DNA of 64,000 nucleotides from Pseudomonas koreensis (GTDB lineage Bacteria; Pseudomonadota; Gammaproteobacteria; Pseudomonadales; Pseudomonadaceae). Shown here one piece after another: positions 37,901 to 45,702 of this stretch; within the stretch, counting starts at the first letter, position 1; each line of letters begins with the position of its first letter. Both the position numbers and the translations under genes were made by a program. The notes beneath the pieces are model-generated. The model was not told the origin of the DNA. It ran no database searches and saw only the letters and a list, made by a program, of their open reading frames with translations. The DNA is taken from contig NZ_JAOEJU010000019.1 in assembly GCF_025447595.1 (NCBI RefSeq), positions 59,848-123,847 of the forward strand, written 5' to 3'.

Positions 37901-38432
37901 GCTTGTAGAAGTGCGCGCCTTGCTTGAGGAAGTCTGCGGATTTTTTGTTGGCATCGAGTTTCGGCAGGTTCGGCGAGGTGCTCGGGTAGGGATTGGGTTT
38001 GAGCATCTCCCGGGCCTTTTGGTAACCCAACTGGAGCAAGCCATCGTGGTCTTCGCGCACCGCCAATGGCCAGCGCGGATCCTGGAACACATCAACGGTC
38101 GGCTCCAGGGAAACGTTGGCATTGATCAGCGACGTGCCGCCGAGGCCGCAACCGACCACCACGTTCTGCTGCGCGTTGACATGCAGGTCGAACAACCCGG
38201 TGCGCGAGCCAATGTGGCCGTCCGGATCGTGTACCTGCAATTCCTCGGTCGCGGCGATCATGGTGTTGGGGTATTCGCCGGGCTGGATCTCCCGACCGCG
38301 CTCCAGCAGACAGACCTTTCTACCGGCCCGGGACAGGCGCGACGCGGCAATGCCGCCGCCGTACCCGGAGCCGATGACGATCACGTCGTAATGTTCCTTG
38401 ATTTCGCTGATGGGCGTTGCGATCCGTGTCAT
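34980..38432 (-). CDS. GMC oxidoreductase (cholesterol-oxidase-like) fused to alpha/beta hydrolase
   Basis: An 1150-residue fusion. Residues 1-560 are a GMC flavoprotein: FAD motif VIGSGYGGGIAASRLSRAG (about 18-36), CGLGGTSLINANV, a cysteine cluster C201-x2-C204-x2-C207-x3-C211 as in ChoD-type cholesterol oxidases, and the C-terminal VHPLGGCVMG and NPLLTISAVSERN. Residues about 570-820 form a linker domain I do not recognise. From about 830 an alpha/beta hydrolase follows, with VHGLGVGSN (oxyanion loop), nucleophile elbow VHCYGAT (Cys922), acid D1088 in SGADNQ and H1123 in GYGHID. No signal peptide is visible. Oxidation of a sterol-like or other bulky alcohol plus ester/thioester chemistry is plausible; the substrate is not known. 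Confidence 0.88.
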   Translation of the reverse strand: MTRIATPISEIKEHYDVIVIGSGYGGGIAASRLSRAGRKVCLLERGREIQPGEYPNTMIAATEELQVHDPDGHIGSRTGLFDLHVNAQQNVVVGCGLGGTSLINANVSLEPTVDVFQDPRWPLAVREDHDGLLQLGYQKAREMLKPNPYPSTSPNLPKLDANKKSADFLKQGAHFYKPPINVTFDKLPNNLNHVGVEQLPCNHCGDCVSGCNNKAKNTTLMNYLPDATNHGAEIFCQAQVRHLERDGNGWIVHFQYLDSGREKFDAPTLFVKADIVVVSAGTLGSTEILLRSRDKGLVMSGQLGENMSGNGDILGFGHNCEQTINGIGFGAHSAKEMQPVGPCITSIIDMRTEGDRSSRMVIEEGSIPGALGRPMVPAMAGFAEMIGKPTDDSFSGKVKYKEREAESFLRGPYHGAVHNMQTYLIMSHDSGQGRMVLDSKDQLRIDWPGVGEQENFKIGNERLYQSTKALGGIWVENPIWTKLLKHSIVSVHPLGGCVMGEDAAQGVVNHKGQVFSGASGTDVYANLYVTDGAVIPTSLAVNPLLTISAVSERNMGLLAADRGWTIDYTLPSAPRKQTAPPTLGVQFTETMKGYFSRAFTAAQSTDLKVYEAAAKRGEADNSPIDFTLTITANDLNRMIKEPEHAATIVGTVIAPALSPEPLTASNGVFNLFEQFEQQVDTRHMKYDMKLTAEDGHDYFFSAFKTVPEDNGVLNIWHDTSTLYVTLYRGPDKTGEVIGSGVMHIKPTDFAKQMTTMKVLNARNERERIEGLARFGKFFAGILWESYGGVFAGDKYFNPDAPPRLKRPLDAPTPAVHFFSTEDGVQLRLTRYQAGSKGPVMLVHGLGVGSNIFSTDTIQTNLLEFLCKHDYDVWLLDFRVSILLPASKKEWNGDQIAQYDFKAAIAQIQQETQAKNVQCVVHCYGATTFFMSLLAGLQGVRSVVCSQIAADTVVATATGLKAGLHLPGMLDAIGIKSMTAYADSKENWFNRLYDKALNGYARIEAQGYCTNPVCHRITFMYASLYRHDTLNETLHDNLHELFGESNIETFEHLALIVRKGHLVDFKGHDVYMPHFDRLTMPICFISGADNQCYLPESTLRTYQRVCEKHGPERYSRHVVPGYGHIDCMFGKNAVVDVYPIILEHLEKTALG

Positions 38433-38841
38433 GAGGTGGTTCCTCTCTCAGGCAGATGGGGCAACTCTGCGGTTGCCTGCAATCAATGGGCGAACGGGCA
38501 CCTGGCCTCCGGGACATCCCGACGGCAGTACAGCGGTTTGGGGCAGAAATCAGGCGCTACAGGCGGGCATGCTGATTGGCGGCACGACGCAACGTACGCT
38601 TTCGCGGCGAAGGTGCCGGCAGAGCGCGGAGGGTGCAGGGATTGAGGGCCAAGCGGTGTGGCTGGGTATCCATCACGCGTTCTCCCTGAACCAGATGTGG
38701 ATAAGTGACGGCTGTCCTTGTGCCATTGCAGTGAAGACAGGCGCCGGATCGAAGTCAAGGCAGGTTCTTAGAACTGTATGAAATCTGATCAATTGCCGTT
38801 TGGACTAAGCCCGCCGGGGGTTGCCGGGTTTGGCGAACAAG

Positions 38842-39364
38842 TTATCCACATAGCCACCCACAGCTAATGGGGACAACTGTGGATGACCTGGAAAAATAAT
38901 CGGGGTTTTGTGAAGAAAAACCGTGACTTATCCAGAAGAAGGGTTTCCGTTAGCGATTGGCTGTTTTTTGATCAGATCGCCACAGAGCTTGGATTACATG
39001 GCTTGCAGAGGATGGCGAACATGTTATCCACAGAAGCGCCAACAGAGTTCGGGGGTAACTTGAAGAGTGCTGTGGAAAAGCGCTGAAGGCGTTGATAATT
39101 CGGGGTTGGCGTGGGGATTGGCGGGTTAAAAGGCTGGATTGAGCGTTTTTTGATCAGAACGTTGTAAGCCACGGTTTATATGGCTCTTAGAGGGTAGCGA
39201 ACATCTTATCCACAGAAGCGCCAACAGAGATTGGGGGCAAGTCTGGATGTTGTTCTGGGGAAAAACCAAGAAAAAACCGCGAGTTAGGCTGGTTGTTTTT
39301 TGATCTGGGGGCTGGAGGGCTTGATTGGCGTGGGGTTCAGGGAGGGGCGAACACGTTATCCACA
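38842..39364. repeat. Degenerate long tandem repeats carrying four TTATCCACA (DnaA-box) sequences
   Basis: Perfect TTATCCACA occurs at 38842, 39024, 39206 and 39356, spaced 182, 182 and 150 bases. Each of the last three is preceded by GTTTTTTGATC (38963, 39145, 39295) with the same spacings, and followed by a GCCAACAG element. The units are therefore diverged tandem copies, the last with a 32-base deletion. A near-match TTATCCAGA is at 38928 and an inverted perfect copy TGTGGATAA is at 38696. The whole 38433-39410 stretch has no credible gene and is AT-richer than its surroundings. Confidence 0.85.
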
Positions 39365-39410
39365 GATCCGCCAACAGGGATTGTGGGTAAACATACCTCA
39401 AGCTTCAAAT

Positions 39411-39500
39411 GTGGGAGCGAGCCTGTTCGCGATGGCGTTGGGTCAGCCGACACGTCTGTCAACGGGCAGTCCGCTATCGCGAGCAGGCTCGCTCCCACAG
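39411..39500. repeat. REP doublet
   Basis: Arms GTGGGAGCGAGCCTGTTCGCGA and TATCGCGAGCAGGCTCGCTCCCACA, immediately downstream of etfB and next to the DnaA-box repeats. Confidence 0.88.
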
Positions 39501-39521
39501 GGGGATTTTCGGTTCGGTGTA

Positions 39522-40292
39522 TTAACGGACAACACCTTCTTCGATCAGCAGCTTGAGAATGGCTTCAGCACCGGCCTGCGCCGTCACGCCTTTCAGCACC
39601 TGGCCCCCTCCCCCACTGGCCTTTGCCGTCGCCGCCTTCATCCGGTCCGCCCCGCTCTTGGCTTTGATCACCTTCAATCGTTTCGGCCGAGGCTTGGCCG
39701 GTTGCAGTGTCGCCACCGCAAGCAATTCGTCATCCACCACTTCCACATCTTCCGCTTGCAAAACACCCCGCCGCGCCGGGCCGTAAGCACTTTGCCGAGG
39801 CTTGGGCGCCGCGTTATCCACAGTCGCGAGAAACGGCAGGCGCACCTTCAACCGGCGGCGCTGGCCACGGGGCAAGGCTTGCAGCACCAGCGCCGAGCCG
39901 TCGTTGATCGATTCGACCTGCGCCAATCCAACCACCAGCGGCCAGCCCAGCCCTTCAGCCAGCAGGAACGGCAGCATCCCCGAGCCTTCGCCGGTTTCCG
40001 CCTGGCTGCCGGTCAACACGACCTGTGCACCAGCATCACGCAGATACTCGGTCAGCGCCGGCAAGGCATCGGCGCCAGCCGGTTGTTCCAGCACATGCAT
40101 CTGCGCAAGCCCCATGCCCAGATAGGCGCGCAGCGCCGGTTCGGCGATGTCGCCGGCGTGCAGCACTTGCAGGTTATCCCCCGCCAGTTGCAGGCCGAGC
40201 TCCACCGCGCGGGCGTCCTGATCGGCGCGGCGCGGGCGGCCGGAGGTCGGGTGGGCGCCGATTGAAACCAGACTGATGATCTTTGTGCTCAT
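39522..40292 (-). CDS. etfB: Electron transfer flavoprotein beta-type subunit of dimethylglycine catabolism
   Basis: A 256-residue ETF beta-type protein beginning MSTKIISLVSIGAHPTSG, with VVLTGSQAETGEGSGMLPFLLAEGLGWPLV in the nucleotide-binding core (GSQ...G). The C-terminal 60 residues are rich in Lys, Ala and Gly. With the partner alpha subunit it should carry electrons from the DgcAB dimethylglycine demethylase toward the quinone pool. It is the last gene of the dipeptidase-dgcAB-etf operon, 10 bases after the alpha subunit gene. It corresponds by position to PA5401. Confidence 0.87.
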   Translation of the reverse strand: MSTKIISLVSIGAHPTSGRPRRADQDARAVELGLQLAGDNLQVLHAGDIAEPALRAYLGMGLAQMHVLEQPAGADALPALTEYLRDAGAQVVLTGSQAETGEGSGMLPFLLAEGLGWPLVVGLAQVESINDGSALVLQALPRGQRRRLKVRLPFLATVDNAAPKPRQSAYGPARRGVLQAEDVEVVDDELLAVATLQPAKPRPKRLKVIKAKSGADRMKAATAKASGGGGQVLKGVTAQAGAEAILKLLIEEGVVR

Positions 40293-40301
40293 ATCCGTTC
40301 C

Positions 40302-41522
40302 TTAAGCCGCATCGCGCTTGGCTTCGTTGCGGTAGGCCTCTACCGCCGCGATCAAGGCCTGGAGAATTTCTGCGCTTTCGCCGATCACCGACAGGTCGGC
40401 ACGCTTGATCATGTCGCAGCCCGGATCGAGGTTGATCGCCACCACCTTGTCGCAGGCACCGATACCTTGCAGGTGCTGGATCGCCCCGGAAATCCCCACG
40501 GCCACGTAAACCCGCGCGGTAACCCAGGTGCCAGACGCGCCGACCTGACGGTCGCGGGCCATGAAGCCGTCGTCCACCGCCACCCGCGAAGCGCCTTCGG
40601 TGGCGCCGAGTGCCGCGGCAGTCCTGTGGAAAAGCTCCCAGTCCTTGACCCCGTTGCCGCCGGAGAAGATGAACTCGGCTTCGGCCATCGGAATCGCCGC
40701 CGGGTCCACCGCCACCGCGCCCAGATCCTCGATCCGCGACAGGCTGCGCGCGACAGGTGTGGATAACTCCACCGCCAGCGCTTCATGACGGGTTTCGCTG
40801 ACCGGCTCGGCACATTCGGCGGACGCCAGAATCAGACGCGCCACCGGGCGGGCAAGATCCTGCAACCCCGCACCGGCGCGACCGATGCATTCCTGATCCT
40901 TGACCTGCCACACCCGTGTCGCCGGGCGCTCGCCCAGTGCGGCAGCAAAGCGCCGACCGAGTTCGCCGCCACCGCTGCGGCTGTCCGGCAGCAGCCAGTG
41001 ACGCGGGTTGAACTGGTTATCCACAGCCCGCAGGCCCTGGATACGTTGCTCCGGTGCATAACCGCTGAATTCTTCGCCCTCCAGCACCAGCAAGCGATCA
41101 ACGCCCGCCGTGGCGAAAGCGATTTCCTTGTGCTCACCAAACACCACGGCCAGCACCGCACCGTCGCTGCCGGCCAGTTGATGGGCCAGGCCGAGCAAAT
41201 CACGGTCGTGGCTGCTCAAACGGCCGCCGACCATGTCCGGCACCACGCTGATGTAGAACGCAGGGGCCGGCACCTGATGCAGCGGCAATTGCACTTCGAC
41301 CGCTGCCGAGCGTTTGACCGCCCCGCCCTGCTGGGCGCCGCTGCGGTCAATGCGCTTGATGCCGTTCGGCCCGATGAAGCCGATGCCATGCAGGTTCTTG
41401 CGGATGATCCCGTTCGGGCCCATCCAGCTGTGTTGCGCCGGTTGCATGGCCGCGTGCAGCGGGTGCAGTCGGTTGCGTGCGATCCATTCAGCGCGGGGGT
41501 CGCGGCGGATAATGTCGCTCAT
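40302..41522 (-). CDS. etfA: Electron transfer flavoprotein alpha subunit with N-terminal extension
   Basis: A 406-residue ETF alpha, longer than the usual ~310. The C-terminal FAD domain is typical (GASGTWVTARVYVAVGISGAIQHLQG; NLDPGCDMIKRADLSVIGE). The first ~85 residues are an extension with two copies of a GPNGI motif (WMGPNGIIRK and FIGPNGIKR) rich in Arg, His and Trp. It pairs with the adjacent beta subunit and serves DgcAB. The start overlaps the dgcB stop by one base. It matches PA5400 by position. Confidence 0.9.
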   Translation of the reverse strand: MSDIIRRDPRAEWIARNRLHPLHAAMQPAQHSWMGPNGIIRKNLHGIGFIGPNGIKRIDRSGAQQGGAVKRSAAVEVQLPLHQVPAPAFYISVVPDMVGGRLSSHDRDLLGLAHQLAGSDGAVLAVVFGEHKEIAFATAGVDRLLVLEGEEFSGYAPEQRIQGLRAVDNQFNPRHWLLPDSRSGGGELGRRFAAALGERPATRVWQVKDQECIGRAGAGLQDLARPVARLILASAECAEPVSETRHEALAVELSTPVARSLSRIEDLGAVAVDPAAIPMAEAEFIFSGGNGVKDWELFHRTAAALGATEGASRVAVDDGFMARDRQVGASGTWVTARVYVAVGISGAIQHLQGIGACDKVVAINLDPGCDMIKRADLSVIGESAEILQALIAAVEAYRNEAKRDAA

Positions 41523-43471
41523 CAGTGGGCCTCCGCAGGTTCACGTTTGGCCGGAGTGGCAGGCTTGTTCGGCGCGGCGTCTTCGAGCAGCGCGTCGGCC
41601 ACCAGTTCGGCGATGTCCTTGATCAGCGGACGCGGTTCGACCACGCCTTCGAGCATCGCCGTGCACTGTGGACAGCCCACGGCCACCAGCTCGGCGCCGG
41701 TCTCGCGGATGTCTTCCATGCGCATGTCGGGGATCCGCTGCTTGCCCGGAATATCGGTGATCGGCGCCCCGCCACCGCCGCCGCAGCAGCGTGAACGGAA
41801 GCCGGAACGTTGCATTTCCTTGATCTCGATGCCAAGGGCACGCAGCACTTCGCGCGGCGCCTCGTACTCGCCGTTGTAGCGACCGAGGTAGCACGGATCG
41901 TGATAGGTCACGCTGTTGCCTTTGTGCTGACCGAGGTTCAGCGCGCCGGCCTGGATGATTTCCGCCAGATAAGTGCTGTGATGCTGCACAAGGTAGTTGC
42001 CGTCGAACGCGCCGTACTCGTTTTTCAGCACGTGGAAGCTGTGCGGATCACAGGTGACGATGCGGTTGAAGCTGTATTTGGCCAGGGTCTGGATATTGCG
42101 TTTGGCGAGCAGTTGGAAAGTCGCTTCGTCGCCAAGACGGCGGGCCACGTCGCCGCTGTCGCGTTCTTCCAGACCGAGCACCGCAAAGTCGACCTTGGCC
42201 GCTTTCAGCACTTTGACGAAGGCGCGCAGAGTGCGCTGGTTGCGCATGTCGAAGGCGCCGTCGCCGACCCAGAACAGCACGTCGGTGGACTTCTTCTCGC
42301 TGAGCAGATTGAGGTTCAGGTCCGCCGCCCAGTTCATCCGCCCGCCCGGGGCGAAACCGCCGGGGTTGTCGGTGGCAATCAGGTTTTCCAGGACTTCGGC
42401 GCCCTTGTTCGGGGTCGCGCCTTTTTCCAGGGTCAGATGACGGCGCATGTCGACGATGGCATCGACGTGCTCGATCATCATCGGGCATTCCTCGACGCAG
42501 GCGCGGCACGTGGTGCACGACCAAAGGGTTTCGGCATCCACCAGACCATTGACGATCGGTTGATGCGGATTGCCGCTGTGTTCGCCCACCGGTTTGCCCG
42601 GATATGGGCTACCGGCGAATTGCGCATCGGTGCCGCCGGCGAGGCCGACGACCATGTCCTGAATCAGTTTTTTCGGGTTCAGCGGCTGGCCGGCGGCGAA
42701 CGCCGGGCACGCGGCTTCGCACTTGCCGCACTGCACGCAGGCGTCGAAACCGAGCAACTGGTTCCAGGTGAAATCCTTGGGTTTTTCCACGCCCAGCGGC
42801 GCCGTCGGATCATTCAGATCCAGCGGTTTCAAACCGGTGGAACGACCACCACCAAAACGTTCGGCGCGACGGTGCCAGGCCAGGTGCAACGCACCGGCGA
42901 AGGCGTGTTTCATCGGGCCGCCCCAGGTCATGCCGAAGAACAGTTCCGATACGCCCCACAGCACACCAACCCCGAGAATCGCCGCCAGCACCCAGCCGCC
43001 GAAGTTCTCCGGCAGGATTCCGGCCACCGGCAAGGTCACCAGGAAGAACGAGGCCGAGAACGCCAGCAGGCTTTTCGGCAAGCGCATCCACGGGCCTTTC
43101 GACAGCCGCGACGGCGGGTTGAGGCGACGTCGATAAACGAAGATCGCCCCGACGAACATCACCGCCGTCATCAGCAGCAACGCGTAGCCAAGAATGCGGT
43201 TATGCAGGCCGAAACCGTGCACCAGAATCGCCAGCACGATCGACGCCACCGCACCGCCCGCCGTGGCGACGTGGGTGTTGGCGATGTATTTGTCCCGCGC
43301 CACCACGTGGTGCAGATCGACCATGTAACGCTTGGGCATGGCGAACAGGCCGCCGATCAGATCGACCTTCGAGGCCCGGCCCCGACGCCACATGGCCACC
43401 CGCCGCAACGCACCCAGCACCGCGAGGGCCAGGGCTGCGAACAACAGGATTGGAAGAAGGGTGTTCAACAT
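41522..43471 (-). CDS. dgcB: Dimethylglycine demethylase iron-sulfur membrane subunit
   Basis: A 649-residue HdrD/GlpC-like protein. Five or so N-terminal membrane helices (about residues 1-190) precede two 4Fe-4S motifs, CVQCGKCEAACP and CTTCRACVEECP. Then come two CCG-type domains with CDPHSFHVLKNEY and RSRCCGGGGGAP. It is required for dimethylglycine to sarcosine conversion in P. aeruginosa (dgcB, PA5399) and probably links DgcA to the membrane electron chain together with ETF. It lies 155 bases downstream of dgcA, with a REP doublet in the gap. Confidence 0.93.
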   Translation of the reverse strand: MLNTLLPILLFAALALAVLGALRRVAMWRRGRASKVDLIGGLFAMPKRYMVDLHHVVARDKYIANTHVATAGGAVASIVLAILVHGFGLHNRILGYALLLMTAVMFVGAIFVYRRRLNPPSRLSKGPWMRLPKSLLAFSASFFLVTLPVAGILPENFGGWVLAAILGVGVLWGVSELFFGMTWGGPMKHAFAGALHLAWHRRAERFGGGRSTGLKPLDLNDPTAPLGVEKPKDFTWNQLLGFDACVQCGKCEAACPAFAAGQPLNPKKLIQDMVVGLAGGTDAQFAGSPYPGKPVGEHSGNPHQPIVNGLVDAETLWSCTTCRACVEECPMMIEHVDAIVDMRRHLTLEKGATPNKGAEVLENLIATDNPGGFAPGGRMNWAADLNLNLLSEKKSTDVLFWVGDGAFDMRNQRTLRAFVKVLKAAKVDFAVLGLEERDSGDVARRLGDEATFQLLAKRNIQTLAKYSFNRIVTCDPHSFHVLKNEYGAFDGNYLVQHHSTYLAEIIQAGALNLGQHKGNSVTYHDPCYLGRYNGEYEAPREVLRALGIEIKEMQRSGFRSRCCGGGGGAPITDIPGKQRIPDMRMEDIRETGAELVAVGCPQCTAMLEGVVEPRPLIKDIAELVADALLEDAAPNKPATPAKREPAEAH

Positions 43472-43520
43472 GGTGAAGCTCCCACCAGTACAGCCTGGAG
43501 AAACACGTTCGGCGTGTTCC

Positions 43521-43610
43521 TGTGGGAGCGAGCTTGCTCGCGAAAGCGCCGGGTCAGTCGATGCAGCAGTGACTGACAGAATGCATTCGCGGGCAAGCCC
43601 GCTCCCACAG
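43521..43610. repeat. REP doublet with unlike arms, inside the dgc operon
   Basis: Left arm TGTGGGAGCGAGCTTGCTCGCGAA (GCGAGC core), right arm TTCGCGGGCAAGCCCGCTCCCACA (GCGGGC core). It fills the gap between dgcA and dgcB. Confidence 0.9.
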
Positions 43611-43626
43611 GGTCATGTGCAAACCT

Positions 43627-45687
43627 TTAGAAGTCTTTGCACAACCGCAGGGCGTCATAGATCGCAGCGTGGGTATTACGCTGCGCCACGCAGTCACCGA
43701 TGCGGAACAGCAGGTAACCGTCGCCATTGCTGCTCAGCGAAGGTTGCGGCTGGATCGCGAACAGCGCCTCGACATCGATCTGGCCCTTGTTGCGCGAGCC
43801 GTCCTTGAGGGCGTAGTAGATTTCTTCGTCCGGGCGCACGCCGTTCTCGACGACCACCTGATCCACCACCCGCTCCTCTTTGGCGCCGGTGTATTCGTTC
43901 TCCAGCACGGCGACGAGTTTGTCGCCTTCGCGGTAGACCTTCTCCAGCATCATGTCGCCGGTCATGATCACTTCTTTCGGGTACATGCTGCGGTAGTAGG
44001 TCGGGAACGACGTACCGCCGATGGCCACGCCCGGTTTGATGTCGTCGGTGACAATCTCGACCTGGCTGCCCTTGTCGGCGAGGAAGTCGGCCACCGACAT
44101 CCCGGTGAACTCGCAAATGGTGTCGTAGACCAGCACGTTCTTGCCCGGCGCAACCTTGCCGTCGAGCACGTCCCAGCTGCTGACCACCAGCCCTTCGGCG
44201 GCACCCCAGTGCTCGTTCTGCTCCAGGTACGGATGACCGCCAACGGCCAGCACCACGATGTCCGGACGCAGGTCCATGATGGTGTCGGCGTCCGCTGCAG
44301 TGCCCAGGCGCAAGTCGACTTTCAACCGCGCCAGTTCCAGCTGGAACCAGCGGGTGATGCCGGCAATCTGGTCACGCTGCGGTGCTTTCGAAGCCGTGGT
44401 GATCTGCCCGCCAATAAATTCTTTCTTCTCGAACAGGGTCACGTCGTGGCCACGTTCGGCTGCCACACGGGCAGCTTCCATCCCCGCCGGGCCGGCACCG
44501 ACGATTACCACCTTGCGTTTCGGCCCGGTGGATTTCTCGATGATGTGCGGCACGCCCATGTATTCACGGGAGGTCGCGGCGTTCTGGATGCACAGCACGT
44601 CCAGCCCCTGATACTGGCGGTCGATGCAGTAGTTGGCGCCGACGCACTGTTTGATCTGGTCGACCTGGCCCATCTTGATCTTGGCGATCAGGTGCGGGTC
44701 AGCGATGTGGGCGCGGGTCATGCCGACCATGTCGACGTAACCGCCTTCCAGAATCCGCGTGGCCTGGTTCGGGTCCTTGATGTTCTGTGCGTGCAGCACC
44801 GGAACCTTGACCACTTCCTTGATCCCGGCCGCCAGGTGCAGGAACGGCTCCGGCGGATAACTCATGTTCGGAATCACGTTGGCCAGGGTGTTGTGGGTGT
44901 CGCAACCCGAGCCGACGACGCCGATGAAATCGAGCATGCCGGTGTCGTCGTAATACTTGGCGATCTGCTTCATGTCTTCGTGGGACAGACCGTCCGGGTG
45001 GAATTCGTCACCGCAGATGCGCATGCCGACGCAGAAGTCGTCACCTACTTCGGCGCGCACGGCTTTCAGAACTTCCAGACCGAACTTCATCCGGCCTTCA
45101 AAGGTGCCGCCCCATTCGTCGGTCCGCTTGTTGACGCGCGGGCTCCAGAACTGGTCGATCATGTGCTGGTGCACGGCCGACAGTTCGACGCCGTCCAGGC
45201 CACCGGCCTTGGCGCGGCGCGCGGCTTGCGCATAGTTGCCGATCACCCGCCAGATTTCTTCCGGCTCAATCGTTTTACAGGTAGCGCGGTGCACCGGTTC
45301 ACGGATGCCCGACGGCGACATCAGGGTCGGCCAGTGGAAACCGTCCCAACGGGAGCGACGGCCCATGTGGGTAATCTGGATCATGATCTTGGCGCCGTGC
45401 TTGTGCATGGCGTCGGCGAGGTTCTGGAAGTGCGGGATGATCCGGTCGGTGGACAGGTTCACCGAACTCCACCATTGCTGCGGGCTGTCGATCGCCACCA
45501 CGGACGAACCGCCACAGATCGCCAGGCCGATGCCGCCCTTGGCTTTCTCTTCGTAATATTTGACGTACCGTTCGGTGGTCATGCCGCCGTCGGTCGCGTA
45601 GACCTCGGCGTGCGCGGTGCTTAGCACGCGGTTGCGGATGGTCAGTTTGCCAATTTGAATTGGCTGGAACATTGCTTCGAAAGCCAT
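43627..45687 (-). CDS. dgcA: Dimethylglycine demethylase flavoprotein subunit
   Basis: A 686-residue old-yellow-enzyme/dienoyl-CoA-reductase-type flavoprotein. An N-terminal FMN TIM barrel (FQPIQIGKLTIRNRV; HAEVYATDGG) is followed by a cysteine-containing Fe-S region (CVGANYC ... VLCIQN) and an FAD/NAD Rossmann domain (VVIVGAGPAGMEAARVAAERG). In P. aeruginosa DgcA (PA5398) demethylates dimethylglycine to sarcosine. It is preceded by the DUF5943-type gene 15 bases away and followed by dgcB. Confidence 0.95.
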   Translation of the reverse strand: MAFEAMFQPIQIGKLTIRNRVLSTAHAEVYATDGGMTTERYVKYYEEKAKGGIGLAICGGSSVVAIDSPQQWWSSVNLSTDRIIPHFQNLADAMHKHGAKIMIQITHMGRRSRWDGFHWPTLMSPSGIREPVHRATCKTIEPEEIWRVIGNYAQAARRAKAGGLDGVELSAVHQHMIDQFWSPRVNKRTDEWGGTFEGRMKFGLEVLKAVRAEVGDDFCVGMRICGDEFHPDGLSHEDMKQIAKYYDDTGMLDFIGVVGSGCDTHNTLANVIPNMSYPPEPFLHLAAGIKEVVKVPVLHAQNIKDPNQATRILEGGYVDMVGMTRAHIADPHLIAKIKMGQVDQIKQCVGANYCIDRQYQGLDVLCIQNAATSREYMGVPHIIEKSTGPKRKVVIVGAGPAGMEAARVAAERGHDVTLFEKKEFIGGQITTASKAPQRDQIAGITRWFQLELARLKVDLRLGTAADADTIMDLRPDIVVLAVGGHPYLEQNEHWGAAEGLVVSSWDVLDGKVAPGKNVLVYDTICEFTGMSVADFLADKGSQVEIVTDDIKPGVAIGGTSFPTYYRSMYPKEVIMTGDMMLEKVYREGDKLVAVLENEYTGAKEERVVDQVVVENGVRPDEEIYYALKDGSRNKGQIDVEALFAIQPQPSLSSNGDGYLLFRIGDCVAQRNTHAAIYDALRLCKDF

Positions 45688-45702
45688 GGCGGGTTCCTCG
45701 AC

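Noticed and set aside
31677..39400. Genomic island boundary, att site or mobile-element ends around the three-gene GMC unit
   Set aside because: No integrase, transposase, tRNA or clear direct repeats were found at the edges. Lateral gain is possible but not shown by the sequence.
39126..39401. A 91-codon minus-strand frame with internally repeated peptide, and a 67-codon plus-strand frame at 38883
   Set aside because: Both lie in the tandem DNA repeats. The repeated peptide follows from the 150-base repeat spacing (a multiple of three), and the units of 182 bases do not keep the frame. Neither has a ribosome-binding site of note.
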